This document shows positions 8,436 to 16,900 of a stretch of DNA of 17,492 nt, piece by piece; within the stretch, counting starts at the first letter, position 1, and every line of letters starts with the position of its first letter. The DNA comes from Leucogyrophana mollusca. Lineage: Eukaryota > Basidiomycota > Agaricomycetes > Boletales. The position numbers and the translations under genes were made by a program. Where the stretch lies: positions 1 to 17,492 of the forward strand of contig MU266745.1 in the NCBI GenBank assembly GCA_021014945.1, read 5' to 3'. The notes under the pieces are model-generated. The model worked only from the letters and a program-made list of their open reading frames with translations, made no database searches and was not told the origin of the DNA.

Positions 8436-11400
8436 ATGATCTACTTTTCTTACTTGCTGATCTATGTGCTCGCAATTGCCACCCACTTGGAGCTCACTCG
8501 GTCATACAACGATGCGGCTTTGGCTGTCTTTGCGCCTCAGGCCTCTCTCGATAATACGGGACAGTGTGCCTTCGTTAACTCGAGATCAGACGTCGAGGAA
8601 CGTCTTCTTGCACAACCCGCCCTTCATGGGCTCATCGCATCTGATACCTTGACGTATTCGTCTCATATTCTGTCCCTCTGCCCAGCGTTGCTGGTGCGCT
8701 ATGTTGTCGACTGCGATGACTCAGTGTTTGTCGATTTGATGGTGAGTCGCCAAAATCTCCAACCCCACCATTGTAGGAGGGTTCCACACTGGCCACCAAA
8801 CCCCTACAATGAGGAGTTTACCCCATGGTTCCTTGTTCCACCGCCCGTGTACAAAACATGTCGTGCTGTCCAACTTAACTGTGTTCGTTGTCTGTACAGA
8901 AAACACGACTTCGAAGCTATATGCTTGAGGTGTTTACCGCTTCTAGCGCACAGTGTTTGCGGCCATACCTATGTGATACGGTTGACTGTTATTATTGTAG
9001 CTCTCACTGACTTGTGCGTTCGAGTCGACACACACACGTCGTTTGTCCACAGAACATCCCTTGCAACGTGTCATCGGATTAGACAGGCCACACGTGATCC
9101 ACGCGGAGGTGGCTCCGAACGCTTTAAGCATGTCGACTTATCGTACGCTGAATTGGCACCGTACGCAATCACCGAAGAGGCGATAAAGCCGGCCGGGAAC
9201 TCTGTTCTCCATTTCGTGGATCAGTTACCTTTGGCCGATGCGTCCGAGAGGTTTGGAGGACCGCATTATCTCTTCTGCGAGGTTCCCTTGAATTATATGT
9301 GGCTTCGTGTACCTATGAAAGAAATGAGGCGCGTCGCAGCGCTTCATGGCATACATTTGAAACAAAAACTAGGGAAATCGGACTACGACTCTGTTCGAGA
9401 CCGACTTACACGACACCAGGTCCATCAGGCATGCTGTACAGGTATAGTCAGCGTCTTCTCACTTTCTGTTACACAAAGTACGCCGTTAACGCGCCGCAAA
9501 GCGAAAAAGAAACATGCGACAAGGATTGCTCACAAGCCAGTTGCTCCGACTTTTCCACCGAAACCACCTTCATGGAAATTACGATCGGCTATCATGCGGG
9601 GGTTTTGTGAGGATGTCTCCTCAGACGCAATCGCAGAGGACGGATGCATGGTATGTGGCACGCTGCATCGCCTGACTACGCTAATGGACCCCGATTCCCT
9701 TGTTAAAGATTGGAAACGGACCTTGACGAGGGAAGGACTTGGCGTTACACGAGCAGAACGATTGACACCCGATCAACCCGTCTGCGAGATATCAGGTCCC
9801 GTGCTCGATCTTAGATGTTCCAAGGTTTGCACACCCTGCTCGCGTGATCTGTCTCAGGAACGAATCCCTCATCTATCCCTAGCAAATGGTCTTTGGATAG
9901 GAGATGTTCCTTCTGTGTTGCAAGACTTAAACTACGTTGAGAAACTCCTCGTCGCTAGGGTGAGACACAACAGATGTATCGTGCGTGTTTCTTCATCAGG
10001 AATGAATAAAATGATCGCTAACGCGATTTCATTCAAACATCCTGTCCATAAAGTGTATAGGAAACTGCCTCCCCCCCTAGAAGAGTTAGACGATATCCTG
10101 GCATTCATCTTTACCGGTCCTTGTGCACCGACACTTGATGACTTCAAACGCACACCCTTACTGGTACGTAGAAACAAGGTCGCGAGTGCGCTTGAATGGT
10201 TAAAGCTTAATCACGCAGACTATACAGATTTGTTTGTCGATTACGATCAACTTTCTCGATATCCCGAAGACGGGCCACCGGTTGTTGTTGACTACAGGTA
10301 CGCGGATACTAATAAGCGGCAGGAGGCTACAAGTGTCCACGATCAAGAACAGAATGATGGCACGGACGAGGGACCTTGTCCGTTTGTTGTTCACGGCATA
10401 ACTGGACAGGAATATAACGACCTACCGCTAAGGTCGCTGAAGGCTCTTGCGTTACGTCATTTACAGGAAGGAGGTAAAGTACTTGCGATAGGACACGAAG
10501 CTGATCCGGAGTCTTTGTATAATAATCCACAACTCTATCCGCAGATGTTCCCGTGGCTATTCCCTTACGGTTTGGGTGGTATAGGAGCACCTAGTCATAA
10601 GGGTAAACTATCTAATATGCGACACAAGCGACAATTGCTGATGTATCACGATAAGCGCTTCCAAATGGATGAGCACTTCCCTATCATAGCCTTCAATCAC
10701 GAACAGATCAAAGACTCAACAACGGGGGGTTTTCTGCTTACCAACAAAAACTCGTTCAAAGACATCACGGACAGGTTGTTTCGGCTGGAGCCTGACGTAT
10801 TAGAAGGGTTGGCCAATCGCATGAAGGATGGTGAGAGCGTACAGCCCAACAGCGAGGGTGAGAAGGAGTGCTTTCAGTTGATGAAGGATCTTGATCACAT
10901 AGGTGGCCACGTACAAGGATCGTTGACAAACAAAAAGTACATGAGAAACGAAATCTGGTCTTTGATCTCATACCTGGGTGCTCCGTCTTGGTACATTACG
11001 TTGTCCCCTGCTGATGAACGTCATCCAGTTTGCTTGTATTATGCAGACAAGAATTGTACGTTCAGGCCGTTCATCGAAGACGACAAAACTAGGAGGCTTT
11101 TGGTGTCCAAAAACCCAGTTGCGGGTGCGCGTTTCTTTCACTTGATGGTGCAGTCTTTTATCACTCACGTGCTTGGTGTCTCTCCGGCAAAAGGGTTGGG
11201 ATCAGGTCAATGCGGTACACGTCAACGCCCTCGCTACTCTCGTGGGTTCTACGGTTCAACAAATGCGTACTACGGGACGGTCGAACAGCAAGGTCGCTTG
11301 ACTTTACACTTGCACATGTTGGTTTGGATCAAGTCTGCGCTGACTCCGCAAGAAATTCGCGACCGTATCATGGACCCGTCTTCTGATTTTCAAAAAGAGA

Positions 11401-14400
11401 TGGTACATTACCTGGAAGCAGTTCACAGCGGTGAGTTCGTACGAGGCACCGAGGCAGATGTTAGACAGCGTCTCAATGACAGCGCTGTTGACGATGCACG
11501 CCCTGCAGCAATCAACACCCTGCCCGTTGCACCCCCCTGTGAATGTGACACGAATACGTGCAAAGACGGTGCACTGTGTGAGTCGTGCTGTTACTGGAAC
11601 GACCAGTACATTGAATGCGTTGACGAAATTTTACTGAAATGCAACACTCACCGTTGCTTTGGCAGCCCCGCGGATCTGTTAAAGAGGGAAAAGGGTTCAA
11701 TTGCGCGCGATAAACATCAGCCCGCCGTAGGGTGCCGTGCAAACAAACGAGGTAAATGCAAAGCTCGCTTCCCAAGACAGACCTTTCCGCGTACGTGCGT
11801 GGATCCCGCTACTGGGGCATTGAACATGAAAAAAGGTGAACCTCTGCTGAACTCCTTTACATATCTTGTGACTTACTTGTTCCGTTGCAACACGGACGTC
11901 ACCAGTCTACTTTCGGGAACAGCGATCAAAGCGGTGGTCGCCTACATATCCGACTACATCAGTAAGCCTTCGCTGAAAACGTATGTTGTTTTTGATACCA
12001 TTAAAAGTGTATTTGATAAAAATTCTCAGCTTATCGGCGGGTCTTTGCCAAGACAGGAAAAGGCAAGGAAGATTCTCACTCAGATCGTTAACTCGCTGAC
12101 ATCGAAATTGGAGATAGGTGCGCCCATGGCGTCTCTCTATTTGCTCGGCCACCCTGACCATTACACAAGCCACGAATTTGCATCTTGTCATTGGAAAAGC
12201 TTTGTATACGAGGCCAGGAAAGACTGGCACCCTGAAGAGAGTACAGGACACTCGGAAGATGCGCTAACGTTGAAACGTCAACGGGATCGTGTCGTCGGCA
12301 CGTCACCAGTCTTCGACTACATATATCGCCCAGAAGAATTTGAGGATATGTCCCTGTATGACTGGATTCGATATTCCGTTCGTAAGCCTATCAGCAAAAC
12401 AAAGGGCAAGGCGGCAGATGATCCAACGGCTGATGGGAGCAACCCCGCTGAAGACGACGACGTGACTGACGACGGTGCTCCACAACAGATCGACACTTCC
12501 TTTTTCCGGTTTCTCTCTCACCATCCATTGCACGGTAGCCATCATGTTAGGTGTACGTACCGCAATGGAGGACGTGTTCCCAATTTGATTGGCGGATCGC
12601 TTCCACGGCCAGACAGAGGAGACAGGGAGTATTACTGCTCCACAATGTTGACATTGTTTCGTCCGTGGAGACGTGGTCGCGAGCTAAAAGGTCCTGAACA
12701 ATCATGGGATGAAGCCTTCAATTCCTATGCATTTGGAGACCTGGCGAAAACTGTCATGAAGAACATTAACGTAAAGTACGAGTGCCTAGATGCTCGGGAC
12801 GACTACTCAGCTCAGAGAAGACAGGAGGGAAAAGGGGGCGATCACGAGCTTCCTGCGTGGTACCCCTTTGACGCAGGTGATGGGTTACCCCACTTGGACG
12901 ACGACGACATGGAATTAGACTGTGCTTACCCGTCCCTGGATGAGGATAGAGTGTTGGAGACAAATGTGTTGGGCAGACTCACCGCGAAATGGAATTACGA
13001 CAAATCCGTTGTCGAAAGGATACTACAATGTTCCGGATGGCTTGATCCGGTAACGACCCCCTTGGACAATGTCGAGATCACCCGTCTGGAACCGCGATTA
13101 GCACGTTCGTCTGCCCAGTGGAAAGCCTTGGTGACACGACAACGGGAGGTTTTGTTAGAGGAGCGGGCTAAACACATGACGTCCAACCGCACTACGAATG
13201 TAGATCGTCTGTCAGCGTTGTGCACAAGGCCCAATGAGGTCCGAGTAGTTGATTGTTCTTACCTGCAGAGAAACTTCAGTGAGTGCACAGACCATGACGC
13301 AAGCATTATTCAGCAAACTTCAGACAACTTCTCGCTAAACGCTGAACAAGATCGGGCTTTCCGTATCGTCGCCAACCACGCAACCATGTCCACTCCGAGT
13401 CAGCTGAAGATGCACTTGGGTGGAATGGCTGGTACAGGCAAATCACAGGTTATTAAAGCCCTTACCCATTTCTTCGCGATGCGCAACGAGTCGCACAGAA
13501 TGATTGCGCTTGCCCCTACAGGTTCTGCTGCTGCCTTACTCGGAGGATACACCTACCACTCTGTTCTTGGAATCAGAGATGGGGGGGCATCGACCTCTGC
13601 GGCTATTGCACGTATAAGGGCGAGATTGGAGGGGGTTGATTATATTTTCATAGACGAAGTTTCGATGCTGTCTTGCCATGACCTCTACAATGTTTGCTCT
13701 CAGTTGTCGAAAGCATATAACGAACCTAATGTACCATTTGGCGGCGTAAATATCATATTAGCTGGAGACTTTGCACAGTTGCCTCCCGCGGGAAGCGGGC
13801 ACGAAGGTCGTGCACTGTATAGTGGTTCGGTAGGCACTCGCCTGAACTCTAGCCAGAGCATCTTCAACCAGGAGTCTGCGATAGGAAAAGCCATGTGGCA
13901 TCAGATCACTACTGTTGTTATACTGAGAGAAAACATGAGGCAAAGGACACAAACAAGTGAAGACTCGAAACTGCGGACAGCGCTTGAAAACATGAGATAT
14001 AAGAACTGTACGGACCAAGATATCGAATTTCTAAGATCTCGTGTGGTCGGGCCCGGTCCTTCTAGGCCTAAACTGACAGACCCTCGTTTCCGAAACGTGT
14101 CTGTGATAACTGCATGGAATAGTCAAAAAGACAGGATAAATGAATTGGGCTGTGCCCGTTTCGCAGTCGACACTGGGCAACAATTGCATTCATTTTATTC
14201 AGACGACCGTTGGGCAACAACGGAAGGTTCAGTGGCAAAATCTAAAACCAATTCGAAGAAGAAATGCTCTGTCCACGTATCCGATGTCATAAGCGATAAA
14301 GACCAGAATGTTATCTGGAGTCTGTCACCCCACACGTCCAAACATATCCCTGCCCGCTTGGATATATGCGTTGGGATGCCCGTTATGATACGCAACAATG

Positions 14401-16025
14401 ACGCGACTGAGTTATGCATTACAAAGGGCCAGGAGGGAGTAGTGGCAGGTTGGGAGTCGTCGGTTGGGTCTGGAGGGCAGACGGTGCTGGACACGTTATT
14501 CGTGAAGCTGTCAGCTCCCCCTAGCGACGTACAACTAGACGACTTGCCTCCCAACGTGGTGCCCATACCAAAATCTGTGAATACTGTTCAGGTCACTCTG
14601 CCCAACGACCAGTGCGAAAGCGTGGTGCGTGAACAAGTAAACGTATTGCCTAACTTTGCGATGACAGATTACACAGCACAAGGGAAGACACGTCAGTTCA
14701 ATGTCGTAGACCTGCAGCATTCAAGCAACCATCAATCTTACTATACGTGTCTTTCTCGGAGTGCCTCTGCTGAAGGCACCGTTATCTTGCAAGGATTCGA
14801 CAGATCGAAGATAACAGGTGGTGCGTCAGGTTGGTTGCGACAGGAGTACCGATCGTTAGAGGTTCTGGATGAAATTTCGCGCCTGAGGTTCGAGTCGTTA
14901 CTGCCTGACTGGATCGACGGACACAGAAGGAACACATTACTGGACCAGTTCAGACTTTGGAAGGGTGATCTTTACGTGCCCTCGCGAGCTCATCCTGCCC
15001 TTAGGTGGTCCGCGGCTGACCCGTTCTATACGTCTGACAATCGCGAGCCTTCTGATTGGGTGCGTGTGGAACGCCACAAGTTCCGTGCGAAGACTGTGAT
15101 TGGCGCTCCCGAATTTGTAGCGGCCCATGGGAGCACACCGTTGCCTGTCGCGGTAGAGTCCTTGAAGAGAAGTGCTCCAGCGTCGGAAGAAGGAGCATCA
15201 AAAAAAGCCAAGACGGACCACGTGCAACTGAGGGGTCTGCAATGGGACGGTAAGGACTACAGTTGTTCATATGATGCGCTGTTCGCCATACTTTACAATA
15301 TATGGCAGGAACACCCACGTCACTGGAGTAAAACATTTAACGGACTTGGCGTCTTCGCGGAATGCCTGGTGGAAGGGTTTCAGAATGTTTACAAAGACGC
15401 AATAACTTTAGAGGAGGTGAGAGACCACGTACGCAATCGACTGCACGCATTCAGCCCCGACGCTTTCCCATTTGGTCAAAAAGGGGCGACTATGGGCGAG
15501 TTGGCGTCTGTCATGCTTAACCCTAGCAGTCCTCGTGACGTATGGCTACGCTGTGGTTCATGTGGGTCTCGAGTGCCTGTGGGGGGAACAATGTTCAACT
15601 TCGCGTACGTATCGGTTAAGGAACCTACTACCACCGATAACTGGTTGGCACACCGGTTTCAAACGCGCTCGCCTCCACATTGTCCCGAATGTTCGTCCCT
15701 TCTGAGAGGAGTGTGGCATAGTGATTCTCCGCCAAACTTAATGGCCCTGCAGATATATGGGCAACCGATCACTATTTCACCGGTGGTTAAAATAATGGGC
15801 AAGAGTCGTAACTCCCATCTCCATTTGAAAGGCATTGTTTACCATGGGCAATTCCACTTTACTGCACGTTTGATTTCATCGGAGCGATTGGTATATTTCC
15901 ACGATGGTGCTCGGTCGGCTGGTGCCACGTTAACGACCAAGGGTCATCTGAACAAGTTTTCCGATGCGGATTTGATGGAGTGTGAAGGGCGGCAGGCGAC
16001 ACTGGTGGTGTATGCCAAAATATGA
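8436..16025 (+). CDS. Helitron RepHel transposase-helicase with C-terminal USP-like cysteine peptidase domain
   Basis: A single uninterrupted frame of 2529 codons. The protein would nick DNA, act by rolling-circle transfer and unwind DNA for Helitron transposition in the nucleus. Domains in order: an N-terminal 300 residues of doubtful coding status; a CxxC-containing segment and DUF6570-like region (about 440-600; KRTPLLVRRNK); the Helitron N-terminal domain (about 690-960); the HUH motif H958-L-H960; a Cys-rich zinc-binding-like stretch (about 1040-1085); the two Rep tyrosines Y1170 and Y1174 (AYISDYISK); and a Pif1-type SF1 helicase with Walker A GMAGTGKS (1663-1670), Walker B D1740-E1741, GDFAQLPP (D1778, Q1781), YTAQG (2079-2083) and CLSR (R2108). 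The end is a peptidase-like domain: Cys2277 in YSCSYDALF, CxxC pairs at 2373/2376 and 2416/2419, His2474 in HFTA, Asp2490, and a closing LVVYAKI strand. All Rep and helicase key residues are present, so it may be active. The true start may lie within the ORF or in upstream exons: GTGAGT at 8742 and an AG at 8899 could bound an intron. Confidence 0.95.
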   Translation: MIYFSYLLIYVLAIATHLELTRSYNDAALAVFAPQASLDNTGQCAFVNSRSDVEERLLAQPALHGLIASDTLTYSSHILSLCPALLVRYVVDCDDSVFVDLMVSRQNLQPHHCRRVPHWPPNPYNEEFTPWFLVPPPVYKTCRAVQLNCVRCLYRKHDFEAICLRCLPLLAHSVCGHTYVIRLTVIIVALTDLCVRVDTHTSFVHRTSLATCHRIRQATRDPRGGGSERFKHVDLSYAELAPYAITEEAIKPAGNSVLHFVDQLPLADASERFGGPHYLFCEVPLNYMWLRVPMKEMRRVAALHGIHLKQKLGKSDYDSVRDRLTRHQVHQACCTGIVSVFSLSVTQSTPLTRRKAKKKHATRIAHKPVAPTFPPKPPSWKLRSAIMRGFCEDVSSDAIAEDGCMVCGTLHRLTTLMDPDSLVKDWKRTLTREGLGVTRAERLTPDQPVCEISGPVLDLRCSKVCTPCSRDLSQERIPHLSLANGLWIGDVPSVLQDLNYVEKLLVARVRHNRCIVRVSSSGMNKMIANAISFKHPVHKVYRKLPPPLEELDDILAFIFTGPCAPTLDDFKRTPLLVRRNKVASALEWLKLNHADYTDLFVDYDQLSRYPEDGPPVVVDYRYADTNKRQEATSVHDQEQNDGTDEGPCPFVVHGITGQEYNDLPLRSLKALALRHLQEGGKVLAIGHEADPESLYNNPQLYPQMFPWLFPYGLGGIGAPSHKGKLSNMRHKRQLLMYHDKRFQMDEHFPIIAFNHEQIKDSTTGGFLLTNKNSFKDITDRLFRLEPDVLEGLANRMKDGESVQPNSEGEKECFQLMKDLDHIGGHVQGSLTNKKYMRNEIWSLISYLGAPSWYITLSPADERHPVCLYYADKNCTFRPFIEDDKTRRLLVSKNPVAGARFFHLMVQSFITHVLGVSPAKGLGSGQCGTRQRPRYSRGFYGSTNAYYGTVEQQGRLTLHLHMLVWIKSALTPQEIRDRIMDPSSDFQKEMVHYLEAVHSGEFVRGTEADVRQRLNDSAVDDARPAAINTLPVAPPCECDTNTCKDGALCESCCYWNDQYIECVDEILLKCNTHRCFGSPADLLKREKGSIARDKHQPAVGCRANKRGKCKARFPRQTFPRTCVDPATGALNMKKGEPLLNSFTYLVTYLFRCNTDVTSLLSGTAIKAVVAYISDYISKPSLKTYVVFDTIKSVFDKNSQLIGGSLPRQEKARKILTQIVNSLTSKLEIGAPMASLYLLGHPDHYTSHEFASCHWKSFVYEARKDWHPEESTGHSEDALTLKRQRDRVVGTSPVFDYIYRPEEFEDMSLYDWIRYSVRKPISKTKGKAADDPTADGSNPAEDDDVTDDGAPQQIDTSFFRFLSHHPLHGSHHVRCTYRNGGRVPNLIGGSLPRPDRGDREYYCSTMLTLFRPWRRGRELKGPEQSWDEAFNSYAFGDLAKTVMKNINVKYECLDARDDYSAQRRQEGKGGDHELPAWYPFDAGDGLPHLDDDDMELDCAYPSLDEDRVLETNVLGRLTAKWNYDKSVVERILQCSGWLDPVTTPLDNVEITRLEPRLARSSAQWKALVTRQREVLLEERAKHMTSNRTTNVDRLSALCTRPNEVRVVDCSYLQRNFSECTDHDASIIQQTSDNFSLNAEQDRAFRIVANHATMSTPSQLKMHLGGMAGTGKSQVIKALTHFFAMRNESHRMIALAPTGSAAALLGGYTYHSVLGIRDGGASTSAAIARIRARLEGVDYIFIDEVSMLSCHDLYNVCSQLSKAYNEPNVPFGGVNIILAGDFAQLPPAGSGHEGRALYSGSVGTRLNSSQSIFNQESAIGKAMWHQITTVVILRENMRQRTQTSEDSKLRTALENMRYKNCTDQDIEFLRSRVVGPGPSRPKLTDPRFRNVSVITAWNSQKDRINELGCARFAVDTGQQLHSFYSDDRWATTEGSVAKSKTNSKKKCSVHVSDVISDKDQNVIWSLSPHTSKHIPARLDICVGMPVMIRNNDATELCITKGQEGVVAGWESSVGSGGQTVLDTLFVKLSAPPSDVQLDDLPPNVVPIPKSVNTVQVTLPNDQCESVVREQVNVLPNFAMTDYTAQGKTRQFNVVDLQHSSNHQSYYTCLSRSASAEGTVILQGFDRSKITGGASGWLRQEYRSLEVLDEISRLRFESLLPDWIDGHRRNTLLDQFRLWKGDLYVPSRAHPALRWSAADPFYTSDNREPSDWVRVERHKFRAKTVIGAPEFVAAHGSTPLPVAVESLKRSAPASEEGASKKAKTDHVQLRGLQWDGKDYSCSYDALFAILYNIWQEHPRHWSKTFNGLGVFAECLVEGFQNVYKDAITLEEVRDHVRNRLHAFSPDAFPFGQKGATMGELASVMLNPSSPRDVWLRCGSCGSRVPVGGTMFNFAYVSVKEPTTTDNWLAHRFQTRSPPHCPECSSLLRGVWHSDSPPNLMALQIYGQPITISPVVKIMGKSRNSHLHLKGIVYHGQFHFTARLISSERLVYFHDGARSAGATLTTKGHLNKFSDADLMECEGRQATLVVYAKI

Positions 16026-16199
16026 CATGTGTCTCGAGGTCAGCGTATCAGACTTCGTCTCCTTGATGAGTACTCACGGTTGCGGGGGCGGGCACCATCA
16101 GACATGGACTTTATGCAGATCAAGTGCGATGCGTGGTAGAAGGAAGTGGTACTGCAACGAACAAGAGGGGTCAGGGCCAGGTGACCCAATGGCACCTAA
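8436..16199 (+). mobile_element. Autonomous Helitron (rolling-circle transposon), ends not determined
   Basis: The RepHel ORF defines the element. Canonical Helitrons start with TC, end with a short hairpin followed by CTRR, and insert between A and T. A candidate 3' end is the 6-bp stem GGGTCA/TGACCC (16168-16173 with 16182-16187) followed by CTAA (16196-16199). However, the next base is G rather than T, and decayed nucleotidyltransferase-fold gene sequence lies on both sides of it. No 5' end was recognised. The element could extend left to include the spliced genes upstream. Confidence 0.5.
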
Positions 16200-16649
16200 G
16201 GGGGTTAATTACGCAACTGTGTGTCAATCGCAAGCGAGCACGTACGGGTCTCGGTCTATTGCGTTCAGACAGGTCTCAGTCCGTTGCATTTGTGATGCAG
16301 AGATTACTAAGGACGGGATTGTCGACATGGAGGACGGATGCCAAAGTGAGCAAGCGGAATTTAAACGGACGATGGGGGTGAACAATGCGGGGCAAACAGT
16401 TGCCGAGATACCTCACACCAACAGGCCGTGTGCCACTCGACTGAACCCATGAGGTCTATCCCGCAGCATAGGACAGAATGCTGTGTCGCTAACGAGGTGA
16501 CGCGGTGCAATTGCACTTGCACAATTTCAGGCGACGGGTTTTTTTGTGCATATCTCTCACTCACCTCCGAAAAAAGCGTATCAGCAAATCCCTTGACATT
16601 CACCAACAAGATGCCATCAACCCATTTTTCTTGATGTCTAGCAAAAATA
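16047..16649 (+). pseudogene. Decayed inverted copy of the nucleotidyltransferase-fold gene
   Basis: The sequence from about 16047 matches the minus strand of about 463-1. It begins 22 bp after the Helitron stop codon and ends near 16649. Compared with the left copy it has lost about 43 bp after 16087 (the segment coding for the G-S motif) and about 77 bp near 16528 (the segment coding for the third Asp and following residues). It also carries roughly 260 bp of unrelated sequence between about 16120 and 16390. Several frame breaks and stops follow. It cannot encode a working enzyme of this fold. The upstream gene part (left copy 464-653) is absent, so homology starts abruptly next to the Helitron ORF. 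Confidence 0.8.
16047..16649. repeat. Right arm of imperfect inverted repeat
   Basis: Partner of 1-463, with the 20-nt exact match at 16090-16109 and blocks at about 16391-16530 and 16530-16649. The two arms are about 15.6 kb apart. Confidence 0.85.
16120..16390. other. Unexplained insert within the decayed right copy
   Basis: About 260 bp interrupts the homology to the left copy. It holds the GGGTCA/TGACCC hairpin and CTAA at 16168-16199 (possible Helitron 3' signature). I saw no terminal inverted repeats or target duplication at its edges, and no gene. Confidence 0.35.
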
Positions 16650-16900
16650 TGTGAGCCGTGGATAGCAATACGAGTTGTTGGAACAGCTGGTCGACCATGG
16701 CTGGCCGGTGATTGTTTATCTCTCTCGGCACATGTGGGTCAAGGGATGCGAATAGATATTCTATGGTATCAGACTGGATTCATGCTTAGAGGTAGCCAAT
16801 GGAGCGAATAGAGGCAACAGTGCTACGGGACGGAGACGCAAGTTCATCGATCGCTTTGTAGTATGGCGATGGTCAAATAACGCATAGTCGACAGAGAAAA
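16650..16900. other. Spacer between inverted copy and copia fragment; possible decayed copia 3' tail
   Basis: No open gene. It lies downstream of the leftward copia pol fragment, where the 3' untranslated region or LTR would be expected. I could not define LTR ends or a polypurine tract. Confidence 0.3.

Noticed and set aside
15982..16452. Plus-strand 156-residue ORF
   Set aside because: It overlaps the end of the RepHel ORF and the decayed inverted copy; only short parts match the real frame of the left copy.
1..16649. Classical terminal inverted repeats of a cut-and-paste DNA transposon
   Set aside because: The arms are coding-gene homology with large indels, not matched termini, and I saw no target duplication or DDE transposase.
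16764..16773. TGGTATCAGA, like a Met-tRNA primer binding site
   Set aside because: It is on the plus strand, but the copia fragment runs on the minus strand and this is its 3' side, so it cannot serve as that element's primer site.
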